In this document: in pieces, positions 17,498-26,291 of the stretch
How positions within the stretch are numbered: the stretch's first letter is position 1
How the letters are laid out: each line of letters starts with the position of its first letter
Assembly (NCBI GenBank): GCA_022822125.1
Contig: JAJECF010000019.1
Span: 1-33,445, forward strand
Origin: Alphaproteobacteria bacterium
GTDB lineage: Bacteria; Pseudomonadota; Alphaproteobacteria; Bin95
Direction: 5' to 3'
Length of the DNA: 33,445 nucleotides
Notes under the pieces: generated by a model
The model's input: only the letters and a program-made list of their open reading frames with translations
Told to the model about the DNA's origin: nothing
Databases searched by the model: none
Made by a program: the position numbers and the translations under genes

Positions 17498-17763
17498 GAC
17501 CTGCCGCCCACTCCTCCGCTCAGTTCCGCTCGGGTGAGCCTGTCCCAGAAGCGCTGGAAATGGCCGGTTGCATAGCTGACGCCGAAAAACAGCCATGCGC
17601 CGGCCAGCAGGACGCCCGGGACCATAATGGCGAGTGGCAGCCCCTCCATATGCGCCGGATAAAAGCGGGTGAAGATCAACCCGGCCGCGACGACATGGAA
17701 CGCGATATGCAGCGCTCTCAAGATGCTTGTCGCCATCCGCATTCGCACGCCGCTTCGCGTCAT
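17494..17763 (-). CDS. Small two-helix membrane protein, unknown function
   Basis: The 89-residue product has two hydrophobic helices (about 14-35 and 44-66), a loop with RFYPAHMEG and a charged tail. It resembles a small integral membrane protein but matches no family I can name. The ATG at 17763 has only a weak GAAG upstream; internal methionines at residues 8 and 10 are alternative starts. It is coupled by GTGA to the next gene, so the two probably form a unit. Upstream on the same strand lies the truncated SDR tail. Confidence 0.65.
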   Translation of the reverse strand: MTRSGVRMRMATSILRALHIAFHVVAAGLIFTRFYPAHMEGLPLAIMVPGVLLAGAWLFFGVSYATGHFQRFWDRLTRAELSGGVGGRS

Positions 17764-17820
17764 ATCTTCAATAGCTCGGTAATACCCCTTGGCAAGGCGA
17801 CGGACAAGAGCGCCCGCCCC

Positions 17821-18108
<288 letters not shown>

Positions 18109-18260
18109 TCATGCGACACTCCGCCCGTTAACCGGCCCGCCAGCGCGGCCCGGCCAGCCGGCCGGGCCCGTCGGACGCCGACACCGCGCCGCGGACATGG
18201 GGGGAATCATTCCATGCGCCGTCGCAAACAGGAAAACAATTCCGTAACCGGGAGGAAGAC

Positions 18261-19253
18261 ATGGTGAGGAAAACGCTTCTGGCGGCGGCCGCGGCGGCCA
18301 TCGTCACGGCAGTTTCAGCGGGCTCCGCATCCGCAGCAACATTGATGAATATCGGCTATGCGACGGCCGAATCGAATGCTTACGGCACCTTCATGAACAC
18401 CTTCGCCGACCGCCTGAACAAGTTCACCGGCGGCGAAATCCGGGTCAAGGTCCATTGCTGCTTCAAGATGGGCGGCGAGCAGGACATGTTCAAGAAGCTG
18501 CAGCTCGGCACGCTCGACGGCACGCTGATCGCGCAGAACAATGCCGGCCCGTTCTATCCCAAGATCGACCTGCTGGTCATGCCCTACATGCTGCAGAACC
18601 TCGACCATGCCCTCAAGGTGGTCGATGGCGAGACCGGCAAGAAGATCTGGGGCGCGATGCCGGAAGAGGCCGGCGTCCACCTGGTGAAGATCGTCCTGGT
18701 CTCGTTCCGACACATCTACAACTCGAAGCAGGCCATCAACAGCATCGAGGATTTCAAGCCGCTGAAATACCGGGTTCCCAAGAATGTGGTGATGGTGGAC
18801 ACCTACAAGGCGTTCGGCTCCGACCCCGTGCCGATGGCCTGGTCGGAAACCCTGACCGCGGTGCAGACCGGAACCGTCGATGGCGGCGACCTGCCGCTCG
18901 ACGTCATCTACACCCAGAAGTTCCACGAGGTCGCCAAGCATATCGCGCTGACGGGCCATTTCGCGCTGACGCCGCCCTTCTTCGTCAGCACCAAATTCAT
19001 GGACAAGCTGACCGATGAGCAGAAGGAAGCGCTCTATATGGCCGCCGATATCGCCGCAGAGGCGGCGCGCGCGCATCTCAGGATCGGCAATGAAGGGTTC
19101 ACGCAAAAGCTCGTCGAGTCCGGCGTGCAGATCACGAGCCCGGACACCAAGCCCTTCATCGAAGCGGCCGCCAAGGTGCATGAGGCCTTCGCCGCCGAAC
19201 GCGGCCCCGAATATGTCGAGCTGATCGAGGCGATCAACGCCGTCGCCAACTAG
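18261..19253 (+). CDS. TRAP transporter substrate-binding protein (DctP family)
   Basis: The 330-residue periplasmic protein has a signal peptide with an ASA-type cleavage near residue 25. It has the DctP fold, including the segment LKYRVPKN, where R171 is the arginine that in this family usually binds the substrate carboxylate. Typical markers such as LQLGTLDGTL and a C-terminal LIEAINAV helix are present. GGAGGAAG precedes the ATG. An uncommon Cys-Cys pair (66-67) lies on the mature protein. It captures an organic acid and delivers it to the DctQM permease encoded immediately downstream. The ligand cannot be predicted from sequence alone. Confidence 0.93.
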   Translation: MVRKTLLAAAAAAIVTAVSAGSASAATLMNIGYATAESNAYGTFMNTFADRLNKFTGGEIRVKVHCCFKMGGEQDMFKKLQLGTLDGTLIAQNNAGPFYPKIDLLVMPYMLQNLDHALKVVDGETGKKIWGAMPEEAGVHLVKIVLVSFRHIYNSKQAINSIEDFKPLKYRVPKNVVMVDTYKAFGSDPVPMAWSETLTAVQTGTVDGGDLPLDVIYTQKFHEVAKHIALTGHFALTPPFFVSTKFMDKLTDEQKEALYMAADIAAEAARAHLRIGNEGFTQKLVESGVQITSPDTKPFIEAAAKVHEAFAAERGPEYVELIEAINAVAN

Positions 19254-19353
19254 GCAGGCAATCCGGTCGCGAACGGCCGCGGCGGGGCGGAAATCCATCG
19301 CTCCCGCCGCGGCCCTCGACTCCGCCCCGGATACCCGTTCTACTGCCGACTTC

Positions 19354-19881
19354 ATGCCCTCGTTCAGCACAATCTTCGCGTTCCTTGAACGGCGCTCCGA
19401 AGAAGTCATAGCGGGCGTCTGCGTCACCGTGATGGCGGTGCTCGTCTTCTTCCAGGTGGTGATGCGCTATGTGTTCAGCGCGCCGACCTCCTGGTCGGAC
19501 GAAATCGCCGTCTATGCCATGCTCTGGTCCGTCTATATTTCGGCCTCATGGGCGGTGCGCGAACGCGCCCATATCCGGGTGATGAACCTGATCAACCTGT
19601 TCCCGGGCCGGATGGCGCTCGGGATGGCCGTGCTGAGCGACCTGGCGTGGTTCGCATTCGCCGTATTTCTGACCTGGCAGAGTTTCCTGCTGCATCTTTC
19701 GATGTGGGAGCTTCCCTTCGAATCGCCGGTGCTGGGCGTGGCCCAGAAATGGCCGTATCTGTGCCTGGTCGTCGGCTTCGCCCTGATGTCGGTCCGTCTC
19801 ATCCAGGTCTATTGCCGCTGGGCCCGGGACGGCATTCTGCCGACGGCGGTTCCCGAGGACGGGGCGGTCATCCATGATTGA
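19354..19881 (+). CDS. TRAP transporter small permease (DctQ family)
   Basis: The 175-residue inner-membrane protein has four predicted transmembrane helices. It also carries the DctQ pattern TSWSDEIAVYAMLWSVYISASWAVRERAHIRV, split around the second helix. The small subunit pairs with DctM and docks the binding protein. It starts 100 bases after dctP and overlaps dctM by eight bases, so the two membrane subunits are translationally coupled. Confidence 0.92.
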   Translation: MPSFSTIFAFLERRSEEVIAGVCVTVMAVLVFFQVVMRYVFSAPTSWSDEIAVYAMLWSVYISASWAVRERAHIRVMNLINLFPGRMALGMAVLSDLAWFAFAVFLTWQSFLLHLSMWELPFESPVLGVAQKWPYLCLVVGFALMSVRLIQVYCRWARDGILPTAVPEDGAVIHD

Positions 19882-21169
19882 AGCCCTCTACATGTTCGGG
19901 ACGCTGGTCGTCACAATCGCCTTCGGCATTCCGATCCCGATCGCGGTGGCGATGGCGACGCTGGTCGGCTACTTCCTGATCGACATTCCGGTCGTGGCGC
20001 TGGCCCAGGCCATGTACACCGGGGTCGAGCCGTTCCCGCTGCTGACCGTGCCGCTCTTCGTGTTCGCCGGCGCGCTCATGGAACGCGGCGGCCTTGCGCT
20101 CCGGATCGTGGCGATCGCCCAGTCGCTGATCGGCAATTACATGGGCAGTCTCGGCCTGGTGGCCGTGCTCGGATGCACCTTCTTCGCCGCGCTGTCGGGC
20201 TCGGGCCCCGCGACGACGGCGGCGATCGGCGCCGTCATGATTCCGGCGATGATCCGCGAGCGATACGACCCGGCCTTCGGCGGCGCCATCGCCGCGTCCG
20301 GCGGCGCGCTGGGAAGCCTTATTCCGCCGAGCAACCTGATGATTATCTACGGCGTGGTTTCGGACACGTCGATCCCGCGCATGTTCCTCGCCGGCGTCGT
20401 GCCGGGGCTGATCGCAAGCGCGCTGCTGCTGCTGGTCACCTGGCTGATCGCGCGCCGACGCGGCTATGGCGGGCAGACCGATCACAGTTTCTCATGGGGA
20501 CGCGTCGGGCAGGCCTGCTGGGACGGCAAATGGGCGATAGGCGCGCCCGTGCTGATCCTCGGCGGCATCTATAGCGGGGCCTTCACGCCTACCGAAGCGG
20601 CTTCGGTCGCGGTGGTTTACGCCTTTCTCGTCGGCCAGTTCGTCCATCGCGAACTGACCTGGGACGCGATCCTGTCCTGCCTGAAGACCACGGCGATGAT
20701 CTCGGGCGCGGTGCTCATCATCGTCGGCCCGGCCAAGGCCTTCGGCGAATTGCTGAGCCTGATGGACGTGCCGTTCCTGATCGGCGAATTCCTGACCGGC
20801 TTCACGGACAGCAGCTTCATCCTGCTCATGGTCATCGCCGCGATCCTGATCATCACCGGCATGTTCCTCGAATCGATTGCCCAGATCATCCTGCTGACCC
20901 CGCTGATGCTTCCGATCGCGGTTTCCGTAGGCATCGACCCGGTGGTGTTCGGCGTGATCATGGTGATCGCCTGCGAGATCGGCTTCCTGACGCCGCCGGT
21001 CGGCGCGAACCTGTTCGTTGCGACGCGATTGACGAATATCGGCATCGACAGGATTTCGGTCGCCGTGATCCCGTTCCTGCTCACCTATGTCGTCGTGATC
21101 GTCCTGATCGCGCTGTTCCCGGAACTCGTGCTCTGGCTGCCGGACCTCGCCTTCGGCCCGGCCGGATAG
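19874..21169 (+). CDS. TRAP transporter large permease (DctM family)
   Basis: The 431-residue protein has about a dozen hydrophobic helices. Family motifs include VPLFVFAGALMERGG, the re-entrant SGSGPATTAAIGAVMIPAM segment and LIPPSNLMIIYG, with a matching second half containing LTPLMLPIAVSVGIDP and GFLTPPVGANLFV. It forms the sodium-driven transport channel of the elevator-type TRAP system. The start lies inside the last codons of dctQ (eight-base overlap). The 3' end faces the convergent SDR gene across a repeat cluster. Confidence 0.94.
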   Translation: MIEALYMFGTLVVTIAFGIPIPIAVAMATLVGYFLIDIPVVALAQAMYTGVEPFPLLTVPLFVFAGALMERGGLALRIVAIAQSLIGNYMGSLGLVAVLGCTFFAALSGSGPATTAAIGAVMIPAMIRERYDPAFGGAIAASGGALGSLIPPSNLMIIYGVVSDTSIPRMFLAGVVPGLIASALLLLVTWLIARRRGYGGQTDHSFSWGRVGQACWDGKWAIGAPVLILGGIYSGAFTPTEAASVAVVYAFLVGQFVHRELTWDAILSCLKTTAMISGAVLIIVGPAKAFGELLSLMDVPFLIGEFLTGFTDSSFILLMVIAAILIITGMFLESIAQIILLTPLMLPIAVSVGIDPVVFGVIMVIACEIGFLTPPVGANLFVATRLTNIGIDRISVAVIPFLLTYVVVIVLIALFPELVLWLPDLAFGPAG

Positions 21170-21284
21170 CCTCGCCATCCCGACAGAACGGCGTCCGCCG
21201 GCCTGTCCCGAACCGTCACCCCGGGCCCGACCGGGCGCGAAATGATGAAATCCCGTCCCAGGCAACAGCCGCGCTGCCCCGCTC

Positions 21285-21534
21285 TCTTCATCCCGAGTAG
21301 TGGCGTCATACCAGCAGCCGTTGATCGGACCCGATGGCGCGGCGCTTCCCTGCCGTAGCCCCGGTCCTTTGTCCTCATCCCGAGTAGCGGCGCCAGCCGC
21401 GTATCGAGGGGGCCGGACGCGGGCGGGACGTCCCCTTCGACAGGCTCAGGACAGGCTTTCGATACGCGCCCGCAGGCGGGCGCTACTCAGGATGAGGAAC
21501 GGGGGAGGCGTTCGCCGTTGCTGCTCAGGATGAG
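21285..21534. repeat. Composite palindromic repeat, copy E
   Basis: This cluster fills most of the gap between dctM and the convergent SDR. A loose arm (TCATCCCGAGTAG, 21288-21300) precedes a copy starting with the terminal ATACCAGCAG at 21308. That copy has the full shoulder and a stem with arms near 21375 and 21481-21497. A further arm fragment, CTCAGGATGAG, lies near 21524. The second terminus is missing. The remainder of 21170-21554 holds no gene. The nested pieces suggest insertion or rearrangement of one element in another. Confidence 0.75.
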
Positions 21535-21543
21535 GGCTGTCCT

Positions 21544-21765
21544 GCGCCCGCCCCTCACGGCGCGCCGCCGTCCACGCGGATGACTGAGCCGGTGGTGAAG
21601 CCGCTGGCGTCGGAGGCGAGGTAGAGGGCCGCGGTGACGATCTCCTCCGGCTCGCCGCTGCGCTGGAGCGCGGCCTCCGCATTGCGGCGCGTCTCCTCGT
21701 CCCAGGCGCGCGAGATGTCGGTGAGGAAGCGACCTGGCATGATGGCGTTGACGCGCACCTTCGGC
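21544..21765. repeat. 222-bp direct duplication (right copy; left copy 17810-18031)
   Basis: This stretch covers the 3' end of the complete SDR and about ten bases beyond its stop. It matches 17810-18031 without gaps, with about 15 differences by hand alignment, in the same orientation. Together the two copies bracket the TRAP operon, the repeat cluster and nothing else. The right copy belongs to the intact gene, so it is presumably the parent. Confidence 0.88.
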
Positions 21766-22301
21766 GCATATTCGCGCGCGAAGGCCTCGGTCACCGCGTT
21801 CAGCGCCGCCTTGGCCCCGGCATAGGGCGCGAGCGCCGGACGCGGGCGGATGGCGCCCGTGCTGGAGATATTGACCACCGCCCCGCCCCGGCTCATCGCC
21901 ATGGCCGTGCCGAGGATCGCCGTCAGCCGGAACGGTCCCTTGAAGTTAAGCGCGATCACCTTGTCGAACAGCTCTTCCGGCGTCTCCAGCGAGGAGGGCG
22001 CGAGCGGCGAGGAGCCGGCATTGTTGACCAGCACGTCGATGCCGCCGGCCGCCGCCCAGGCCCGCTTCGCCAGGTCCTCCAGCGCGTCCCAGTCCGAGAC
22101 ATTGCAGGGCATCGCCCAGGCGCGCCGGCCGAGCGCCTCGACCTCCGCCGCCACCGCCCGGCAGGACTCCTCGCGGCGCGAAACGACGACCGCATCGGCC
22201 CCGCGCCGGGCGAAGGCCAGCACCATCTCGCGGCCGAGCCCGCGGCTGCCGCCGGTGACGAGCACGGTCTTGCCGGTGAAGTCGAACAGCGGGTCGGTCA
22301 T
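21555..22301 (-). CDS. Short-chain dehydrogenase/reductase (SDR), parent of the duplicated tail
   Basis: The 248-residue protein has TGGSRGLG (16-23), VNNAG, NISSTGAI and the catalytic PYAGAKAAL (YxxxK). It closes with [15 protein letters not shown], a standard classical SDR ending. The start at 22301 is the methionine directly before the cofactor-binding strand; longer in-frame extensions look unrelated to the family. It lies divergent from the bufferin operon and convergent with dctM. Substrate is unknown. If it acts on the compound taken up by the TRAP system, the duplication around that operon would be easier to understand, but that is speculation. Confidence 0.9.
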   Translation of the reverse strand: MTDPLFDFTGKTVLVTGGSRGLGREMVLAFARRGADAVVVSRREESCRAVAAEVEALGRRAWAMPCNVSDWDALEDLAKRAWAAAGGIDVLVNNAGSSPLAPSSLETPEELFDKVIALNFKGPFRLTAILGTAMAMSRGGAVVNISSTGAIRPRPALAPYAGAKAALNAVTEAFAREYAPKVRVNAIMPGRFLTDISRAWDEETRRNAEAALQRSGEPEEIVTAALYLASDASGFTTGSVIRVDGGAP

Positions 22302-22541
22302 GGGGCGGGACTCCGTCGCTTTGCCTGTCCTCGGGACGCGGCCCCGAAGCCCCTTCGGGCCCCCAGGCCAATTCACCGGGATTTGAACGCCTCCCGCCGC
22401 TTCGGCGTTTGGCGGATTGCGGGATTGTTCCTATCCTGTGGCGATGCACGGGACAATGGCGGCGCATGCGGTGACAATGGTCGCCAGCGGACCGATCCGG
22501 ACCGCCCCTGCTGAAACCTCGACAATGCGAAAGGACATCCG

Positions 22542-22835
22542 ATGACGACTTCGACACTCAAGGGCCTTGCAGTCGCCAGCGCGGTCGCGGCGGCGCTCGC
22601 CATGCAGACCGCCGCGCCGGCGGCGGCCGGCGACAAGGAGAAGTGCTACGGCGTCTCGCTCGCGGGCAAGAACGATTGCGCCGCCGGCCCCGGCACCACC
22701 TGCGCCGGCACCTCCACCGTCGATTACCAGGGCAATGCCTGGACGCTCGTGCCCAAGGGCACCTGCATGACCATGGAGCTGCCGGGAGACCGCAAGGGCT
22801 CCCTCGAAGCGCTCGACCGCGACCTTCCGAGCTGA
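22542..22835 (+). CDS. Bufferin precursor peptide (BufA1, DUF2282 family)
   Basis: The 97-residue precursor has a Sec signal ending near AAA (residue 29) and four cysteines (C35, C46, C54, C75). They lie in the family pattern EKCYG, GKNDCA, TTCAG and PKGTCMTM. In characterised bufferins the two central cysteines are converted by BufB/BufC into thiooxazole-type heterocycles and the peptide binds copper in the periplasm. No cleavable leader other than the signal sequence is evident. It starts the bufABC-DoxX cluster; the 240-base region upstream, shared with a divergent SDR, shows no promoter I can identify with confidence. Confidence 0.9.
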   Translation: MTTSTLKGLAVASAVAAALAMQTAAPAAAGDKEKCYGVSLAGKNDCAAGPGTTCAGTSTVDYQGNAWTLVPKGTCMTMELPGDRKGSLEALDRDLPS

Positions 22836-22908
22836 GGACGGCGCGGCCGCGTCCCGGACGCTCCGGGACGCGGCAGGCCGGCTCCCGCCCGCCGGAAAGG
22901 GACCCGCG

Positions 22909-23766
22909 ATGGACGGCATGGACAGAGGGTGGGGCGGCCTGCCCCGCAGGGCCGGCGTCGGCTACAAGCCCCGGCATCTGGAAGACATCCTCGCCCGGCC
23001 CGGCCCGGTCTCCTGGGTCGAGATCCACGCGGAGAACTACATGGCGGACGGCGGCCCTCGGATCGCCGGGCTGAAGCGCCTGGCCGCCCGGTTCCCGGTG
23101 TCCTGCCACGGCGTCGGCCTCTCCATCGGGTCCGAAGGCCGCCTCGACGCCGAGCATCTGGGCCGCCTGGCGCATCTGGTCTCCTGGCTCCGGCCCGCCA
23201 GCGTGTCGGAGCATCTCGCCTGGTCCGGTCATGGCGGCGCCTATCTCGCGGATCTCCTGCCCCTGCCCTACGACGAGGCGACGCTCCGCCGGGTCTCGGA
23301 CCATATCGACGAGGCGCAGGAACGGCTCGACCGCCCCATCCTGCTCGAAAACCCCTCCAGCTATCTGGCCTTCTCCGGCAGCGCGATGGCCGAGGTCGAG
23401 TTCCTCGGCGCGGTCGCCGCGCGCACGGGCTGCGGCCTCCTGCTCGATGTCAACAATGTGCATGTCTCGGCGGTCAACGGCGCCTGCGACGCCGCGGCCT
23501 ATCTCGACGCCTTTCCGCTGGCCCTGGTCGGCGAACTCCACCTTGCCGGCCATGAGATCGAGACGGACGAGCATGGCGGCCCGCTGCTGATCGACGCCCA
23601 CAACAATCCCGTCGCTGACCCCGTCTGGGCGCTTTTCGCCCGCGTGCTCGCGCGCTCGGGGCCGCTGCCGACCCTGATCGAATGGGACAACGACCTGCCC
23701 GAATGGCCCGTGCTGGCCGCCGAGGCCGCGCGCGCCGACGCCATGCTGGCAGCCTGCCATGCCTGA
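22909..23766 (+). CDS. Bufferin-modifying MNIO enzyme (DUF692, BufB)
   Basis: The 285-residue TIM-barrel protein belongs to the multinuclear non-heme iron oxidase family, which oxidises cysteine residues in ribosomal peptides. Candidate iron ligands are spread as in the family: H67 (SCHGVG), H102 (SEHLAW), E147 (LLENPSS), D180 and H185 ([11 protein letters not shown]), H211 and H215 (ELHLAGHE), D229 and H231 (IDAHNNP) and E258 (TLIEWDND). It should install the heterocycles on BufA. The ATG at 22909 has a second in-frame ATG three codons later. Its end overlaps bufC by eight bases. Confidence 0.92.
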   Translation: MDGMDRGWGGLPRRAGVGYKPRHLEDILARPGPVSWVEIHAENYMADGGPRIAGLKRLAARFPVSCHGVGLSIGSEGRLDAEHLGRLAHLVSWLRPASVSEHLAWSGHGGAYLADLLPLPYDEATLRRVSDHIDEAQERLDRPILLENPSSYLAFSGSAMAEVEFLGAVAARTGCGLLLDVNNVHVSAVNGACDAAAYLDAFPLALVGELHLAGHEIETDEHGGPLLIDAHNNPVADPVWALFARVLARSGPLPTLIEWDNDLPEWPVLAAEAARADAMLAACHA

Positions 23767-24511
23767 CTGGCAGGGCGCATTCGCGGCGGCCCTGCTCGAC
23801 CCGGCGACGCCTGCGCCCCCCGGGCTCGTCCGCCCGGACGGGCGGCCGGCGGGGCGGCGGTTCGACATCTACCGCAACAATGTCGTCGTCGCGCTCGTCG
23901 AAGCGCTGGGCGAGGCGTTCCCCGTGGTGCAGGCCATAGTCGGGGAAGAGTTCTTCGAGGCGATGGCGGGCGTCTATGTGCGCGCCCATCCGCCCTCCTC
24001 GCCGCGCATGATGTTCTACGGCGAGAGTTTCGCGCCCTTCCTCGAGAGCTTCCCGCCGGCCGCGGGCCTGCCCTACCTGCCGGACGTGGCGCGGCTCGAA
24101 TACGCGCTGCGGCTGGCCTATCACGCGGCCAACGAGCCCGCCGCCGACCCTGCCGTGCTGGGCGGGCTGGACCCGGCGGCGCTTGCACAAGCCCGGCTCT
24201 CGCTGCAGGCCGCCTGTCATATCCTGCGCTCGGCGCATCCGGTTCATGCGATCTGGCGCTACAACGCGACCGGGGACAAATCTCCGGTGCAATCCACCGC
24301 CGAGGACGTGCTGGTGTCGCGCCCGGACGACAGGGTGTTCGTCCAGCTCCTGCCGCCGGGCGGCGCGGCCTTCCTGCTGGCGCTCCGGGCGGGCGAACCG
24401 CTCGGCCATGCGGCGGAGCAGGCGGCGGCCGACGCGCCGGCCTTCGATCTCGGCGCCAATCTCGCCTCGGCCTTTTCCGCGCGCATCGTCAGCGCCATCT
24501 CAATCCCGTAG
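23759..24511 (+). CDS. Bufferin biosynthesis partner protein (DUF2063, BufC)
   Basis: The 250-residue protein has the DUF2063 N-terminal region, with [32 protein letters not shown] split by short loops. A second half resembles the HvfC/BufC C-terminal domain. In this family it acts as the partner that recognises the precursor for the MNIO enzyme. The ATG lies inside the last codons of bufB, so the two enzyme subunits are made in a coupled way. It is cytoplasmic by lack of a signal. Confidence 0.88.
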   Translation: MPDWQGAFAAALLDPATPAPPGLVRPDGRPAGRRFDIYRNNVVVALVEALGEAFPVVQAIVGEEFFEAMAGVYVRAHPPSSPRMMFYGESFAPFLESFPPAAGLPYLPDVARLEYALRLAYHAANEPAADPAVLGGLDPAALAQARLSLQAACHILRSAHPVHAIWRYNATGDKSPVQSTAEDVLVSRPDDRVFVQLLPPGGAAFLLALRAGEPLGHAAEQAAADAPAFDLGANLASAFSARIVSAISIP

Positions 24512-24532
24512 GACAAACCGGGAGACCCCGCG

Positions 24533-25084
24533 ATGAATGCCCTTTACCGCCTCGAAGACGCGATCCTCGGGCCGCTCGGACGGCTGCTGGACGGCGCCGT
24601 TACACAGACCCTGGCCCGCCTCGTCTTCCTGGCGACGCTCGCCACCTTCTTCTGGGCTTCGGCCATGACCAAGCTGGGAGAGGGGATCGGCGGCGTCTTC
24701 GCGCCCTCGGCCGGCGCCTATGTGCAGATCCTGCCCGCGCAGATGGAAGCCGCCGGCTACGACGAATCGAAACTCGGCTTCCTGGCGGACCTCGTCGTGC
24801 TGGCCGGCATGTGGGGGGAATTCGTCATTCCCGCGCTGATCGTGCTGGGCCTTTTCACCCGCGCCGCCAGCCTCGCCATGATCGGCTTCATCCTGGTGAT
24901 GAGCGTCGTCGATATCGCGGGCCACGGCGCGGACGCAGCCACGATCGGCATGTGGTTCGACAATGTGCCGGACGCGAAAATCCTCGACCAGCGGCTCTTC
25001 TGGGTCTTCCTGCTGCTCATCCCGATTACGCGCGGCGCCGGCCCCCTCTCGCTGGACGCCCTGTTGAGGCGCGGCGGCGCGTAG
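24533..25084 (+). CDS. DoxX-family membrane protein of the bufferin operon
   Basis: The 183-residue protein has four hydrophobic helices and the DoxX pattern ARLVFLATLATFFWASAMTKLG, split near residue 40, followed by GEFVIPALIVLGLFTRAASLAMIGF. DoxX homologues close many bufferin operons; they may be membrane redox or quinone-linked proteins, but their role in this pathway is not settled. It begins 21 bases after bufC and ends the cluster; the Phd/VapC pair that follows has its own promoter. Confidence 0.88.
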   Translation: MNALYRLEDAILGPLGRLLDGAVTQTLARLVFLATLATFFWASAMTKLGEGIGGVFAPSAGAYVQILPAQMEAAGYDESKLGFLADLVVLAGMWGEFVIPALIVLGLFTRAASLAMIGFILVMSVVDIAGHGADAATIGMWFDNVPDAKILDQRLFWVFLLLIPITRGAGPLSLDALLRRGGA

Positions 25085-25108
25085 GCCGGATTTCCCGTTG
25101 AACTGCGG

Positions 25109-25154
25109 TTGCCTGTAATTCAGACTGGTTGTATAAACTGGTCTGAATTACAGG
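25109..25154 (+). promoter_or_regulatory. Promoter inside a large palindromic operator, Phd/VapC operon
   Basis: CCTGTAATTCAGAC (25112-25125) and GTCTGAATTACAGG (25141-25154) are exact inverted arms of 14 bases around a 15-base centre. TTGCCT (25109-25114) and TATAAA (25132-25137) lie 17 bases apart, so the likely -10 box sits in the middle of the palindrome. Binding of the antitoxin, alone or with the toxin, would block the polymerase; this is the usual autoregulation of Phd/VapBC operons. Confidence 0.75.
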
Positions 25155-25164
25155 AGTGGCCGTT

Positions 25165-25407
25165 ATGGAAAAGATCGGGGCTTACGAAGCCAAGACGCAT
25201 TTGCCGAAGCTGCTCGACCGGGTCGCTCGGGGCGAAAGCCTTACCATTACGCGGCACGGCAAGCCGGTAGCGAAGCTGGTTCCCATTGCCGATGGCCGCG
25301 AACGCGCCCGGGAAGCGGCCGTACGCATCTCCGAGCGCCGCCGCCACGTGAAGCTTCTGCCTATGGCGGAGCTAATGAAGACGGTCCATGAGGGGCACCG
25401 TTATTGA
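25165..25407 (+). CDS. Phd/YefM-family antitoxin
   Basis: The 80-residue protein has the Phd/YefM N-terminal DNA-binding and dimerisation pattern EKIGAYEAKTHLPKLLDRVARGESLTITRHGKPVAKLVP, split by the usual turn after the first helix. A charged toxin-binding tail follows. The ATG at 25165 is preferred, with CAGGAG eight bases upstream; a GTG at 25156 is possible but falls on the Shine-Dalgarno. Its stop overlaps the toxin start as TGATG. It should repress its own promoter through the palindrome just upstream. Confidence 0.9.
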   Translation: MEKIGAYEAKTHLPKLLDRVARGESLTITRHGKPVAKLVPIADGRERAREAAVRISERRRHVKLLPMAELMKTVHEGHRY

Positions 25408-25826
25408 TGCCCATTGTTATCGATTGCTCTGTGATCTTGGCTTGGAGCCTGGCTGATGAGGACGAAGATTCGGCAACCGAGGCCCTTCAAAGGACGACCG
25501 AAACAGGAGCGGTAGTACCGCAAATCTGGTGGTATGAGCTGCGCAATGCCCTGTTGATGAACGAACGTCGCAGTCGTATCTCGCCTCAGCAGTTGGCGAA
25601 TACGCTGACCGACATCATGGCCTTGGGCGTTGAGGTGGATGGCGAGCATGACGAGACCGGGATTCTTGCTTTCGCGCGTTGGCACTCGCTGACCGTTTAC
25701 GATGCGGCTTATCTTGAGGTTGCCTTTCGGCGCGGCCTGCCGCTGGCAACACTCGACCGGAGGTTGGCCGAGGCGGCAACGGCGGAAGGGGTGACCGTAA
25801 TCGGACTTTCCCGTCGGGAACTGTAA
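25407..25826 (+). CDS. PIN-domain ribonuclease toxin (VapC-like)
   Basis: The 139-residue protein is a full-length PIN domain with the expected acidic set D6, E44, D99 and D117. These lie in VIDCSVILAW, WWYELRNALL, LTVYDAAYLEVA and ATLDRRLAEAA. It should cleave specific RNAs with magnesium when freed from the antitoxin. It overlaps the antitoxin stop (TGATG), and no lesion is apparent. Toxin and antitoxin pairing of Phd with PIN is common. Confidence 0.9.
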   Translation: MPIVIDCSVILAWSLADEDEDSATEALQRTTETGAVVPQIWWYELRNALLMNERRSRISPQQLANTLTDIMALGVEVDGEHDETGILAFARWHSLTVYDAAYLEVAFRRGLPLATLDRRLAEAATAEGVTVIGLSRREL

Positions 25827-25935
25827 CGGCCCGGGTCAGGCGAGCGTCCGGCCCCGCGCTACCCCTGACGAATTTACCGCGTGGGCCGGGCCGGGTTATC
25901 CTTGCGCCGGACGCATCGCCGGCAGGGAGGACATG

Positions 25936-26229
25936 ATGGCGAAGGGTTACTGGGTGAGCTGTTACCGCTCGATCACGAATCCGGACGCGCTGGCCGCCTA
26001 TGCGAAGCTCGCCGGGCCGGCGATAGAGGCCGGCGGCGGCAGGTTCCTGGCGCGAGGCGGGCGCGTGCAGGCCTATGAAGCGGGCGTCAACGAACGCACG
26101 GTGGTCGTCGAGTTCCCGAGCTTCGAGCAGGCCGTGGCGACCCATGACGGCGAGGCTTACCGGGCCGCGGCCGCAAAGCTCGAAGGCGCAGTCGAGCGCG
26201 ACCTCAGGGTCGTCGAAGGGGTCGATTGA
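25936..26229 (+). CDS. DUF1330 protein (dimeric alpha/beta barrel)
   Basis: The 97-residue protein matches DUF1330, with KGYWVSCYRSITNPDALAAY at the start and GRFLARGG then VVVEFPSFEQAVA further on. It is a small cytoplasmic ferredoxin-like dimer of unknown reaction. The second of two adjacent ATGs (25936) gives better spacing to AGGGAGGA. It stands alone between the VapC gene and another small barrel protein with its own ribosome-binding site. Confidence 0.85.
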   Translation: MAKGYWVSCYRSITNPDALAAYAKLAGPAIEAGGGRFLARGGRVQAYEAGVNERTVVVEFPSFEQAVATHDGEAYRAAAAKLEGAVERDLRVVEGVD

Positions 26230-26291
26230 CGCCGCGCCCGGTTCGGGTGGATAGTCCGGTCCAGGAATGGTGACCCGAGGAGGCCCCGGTC

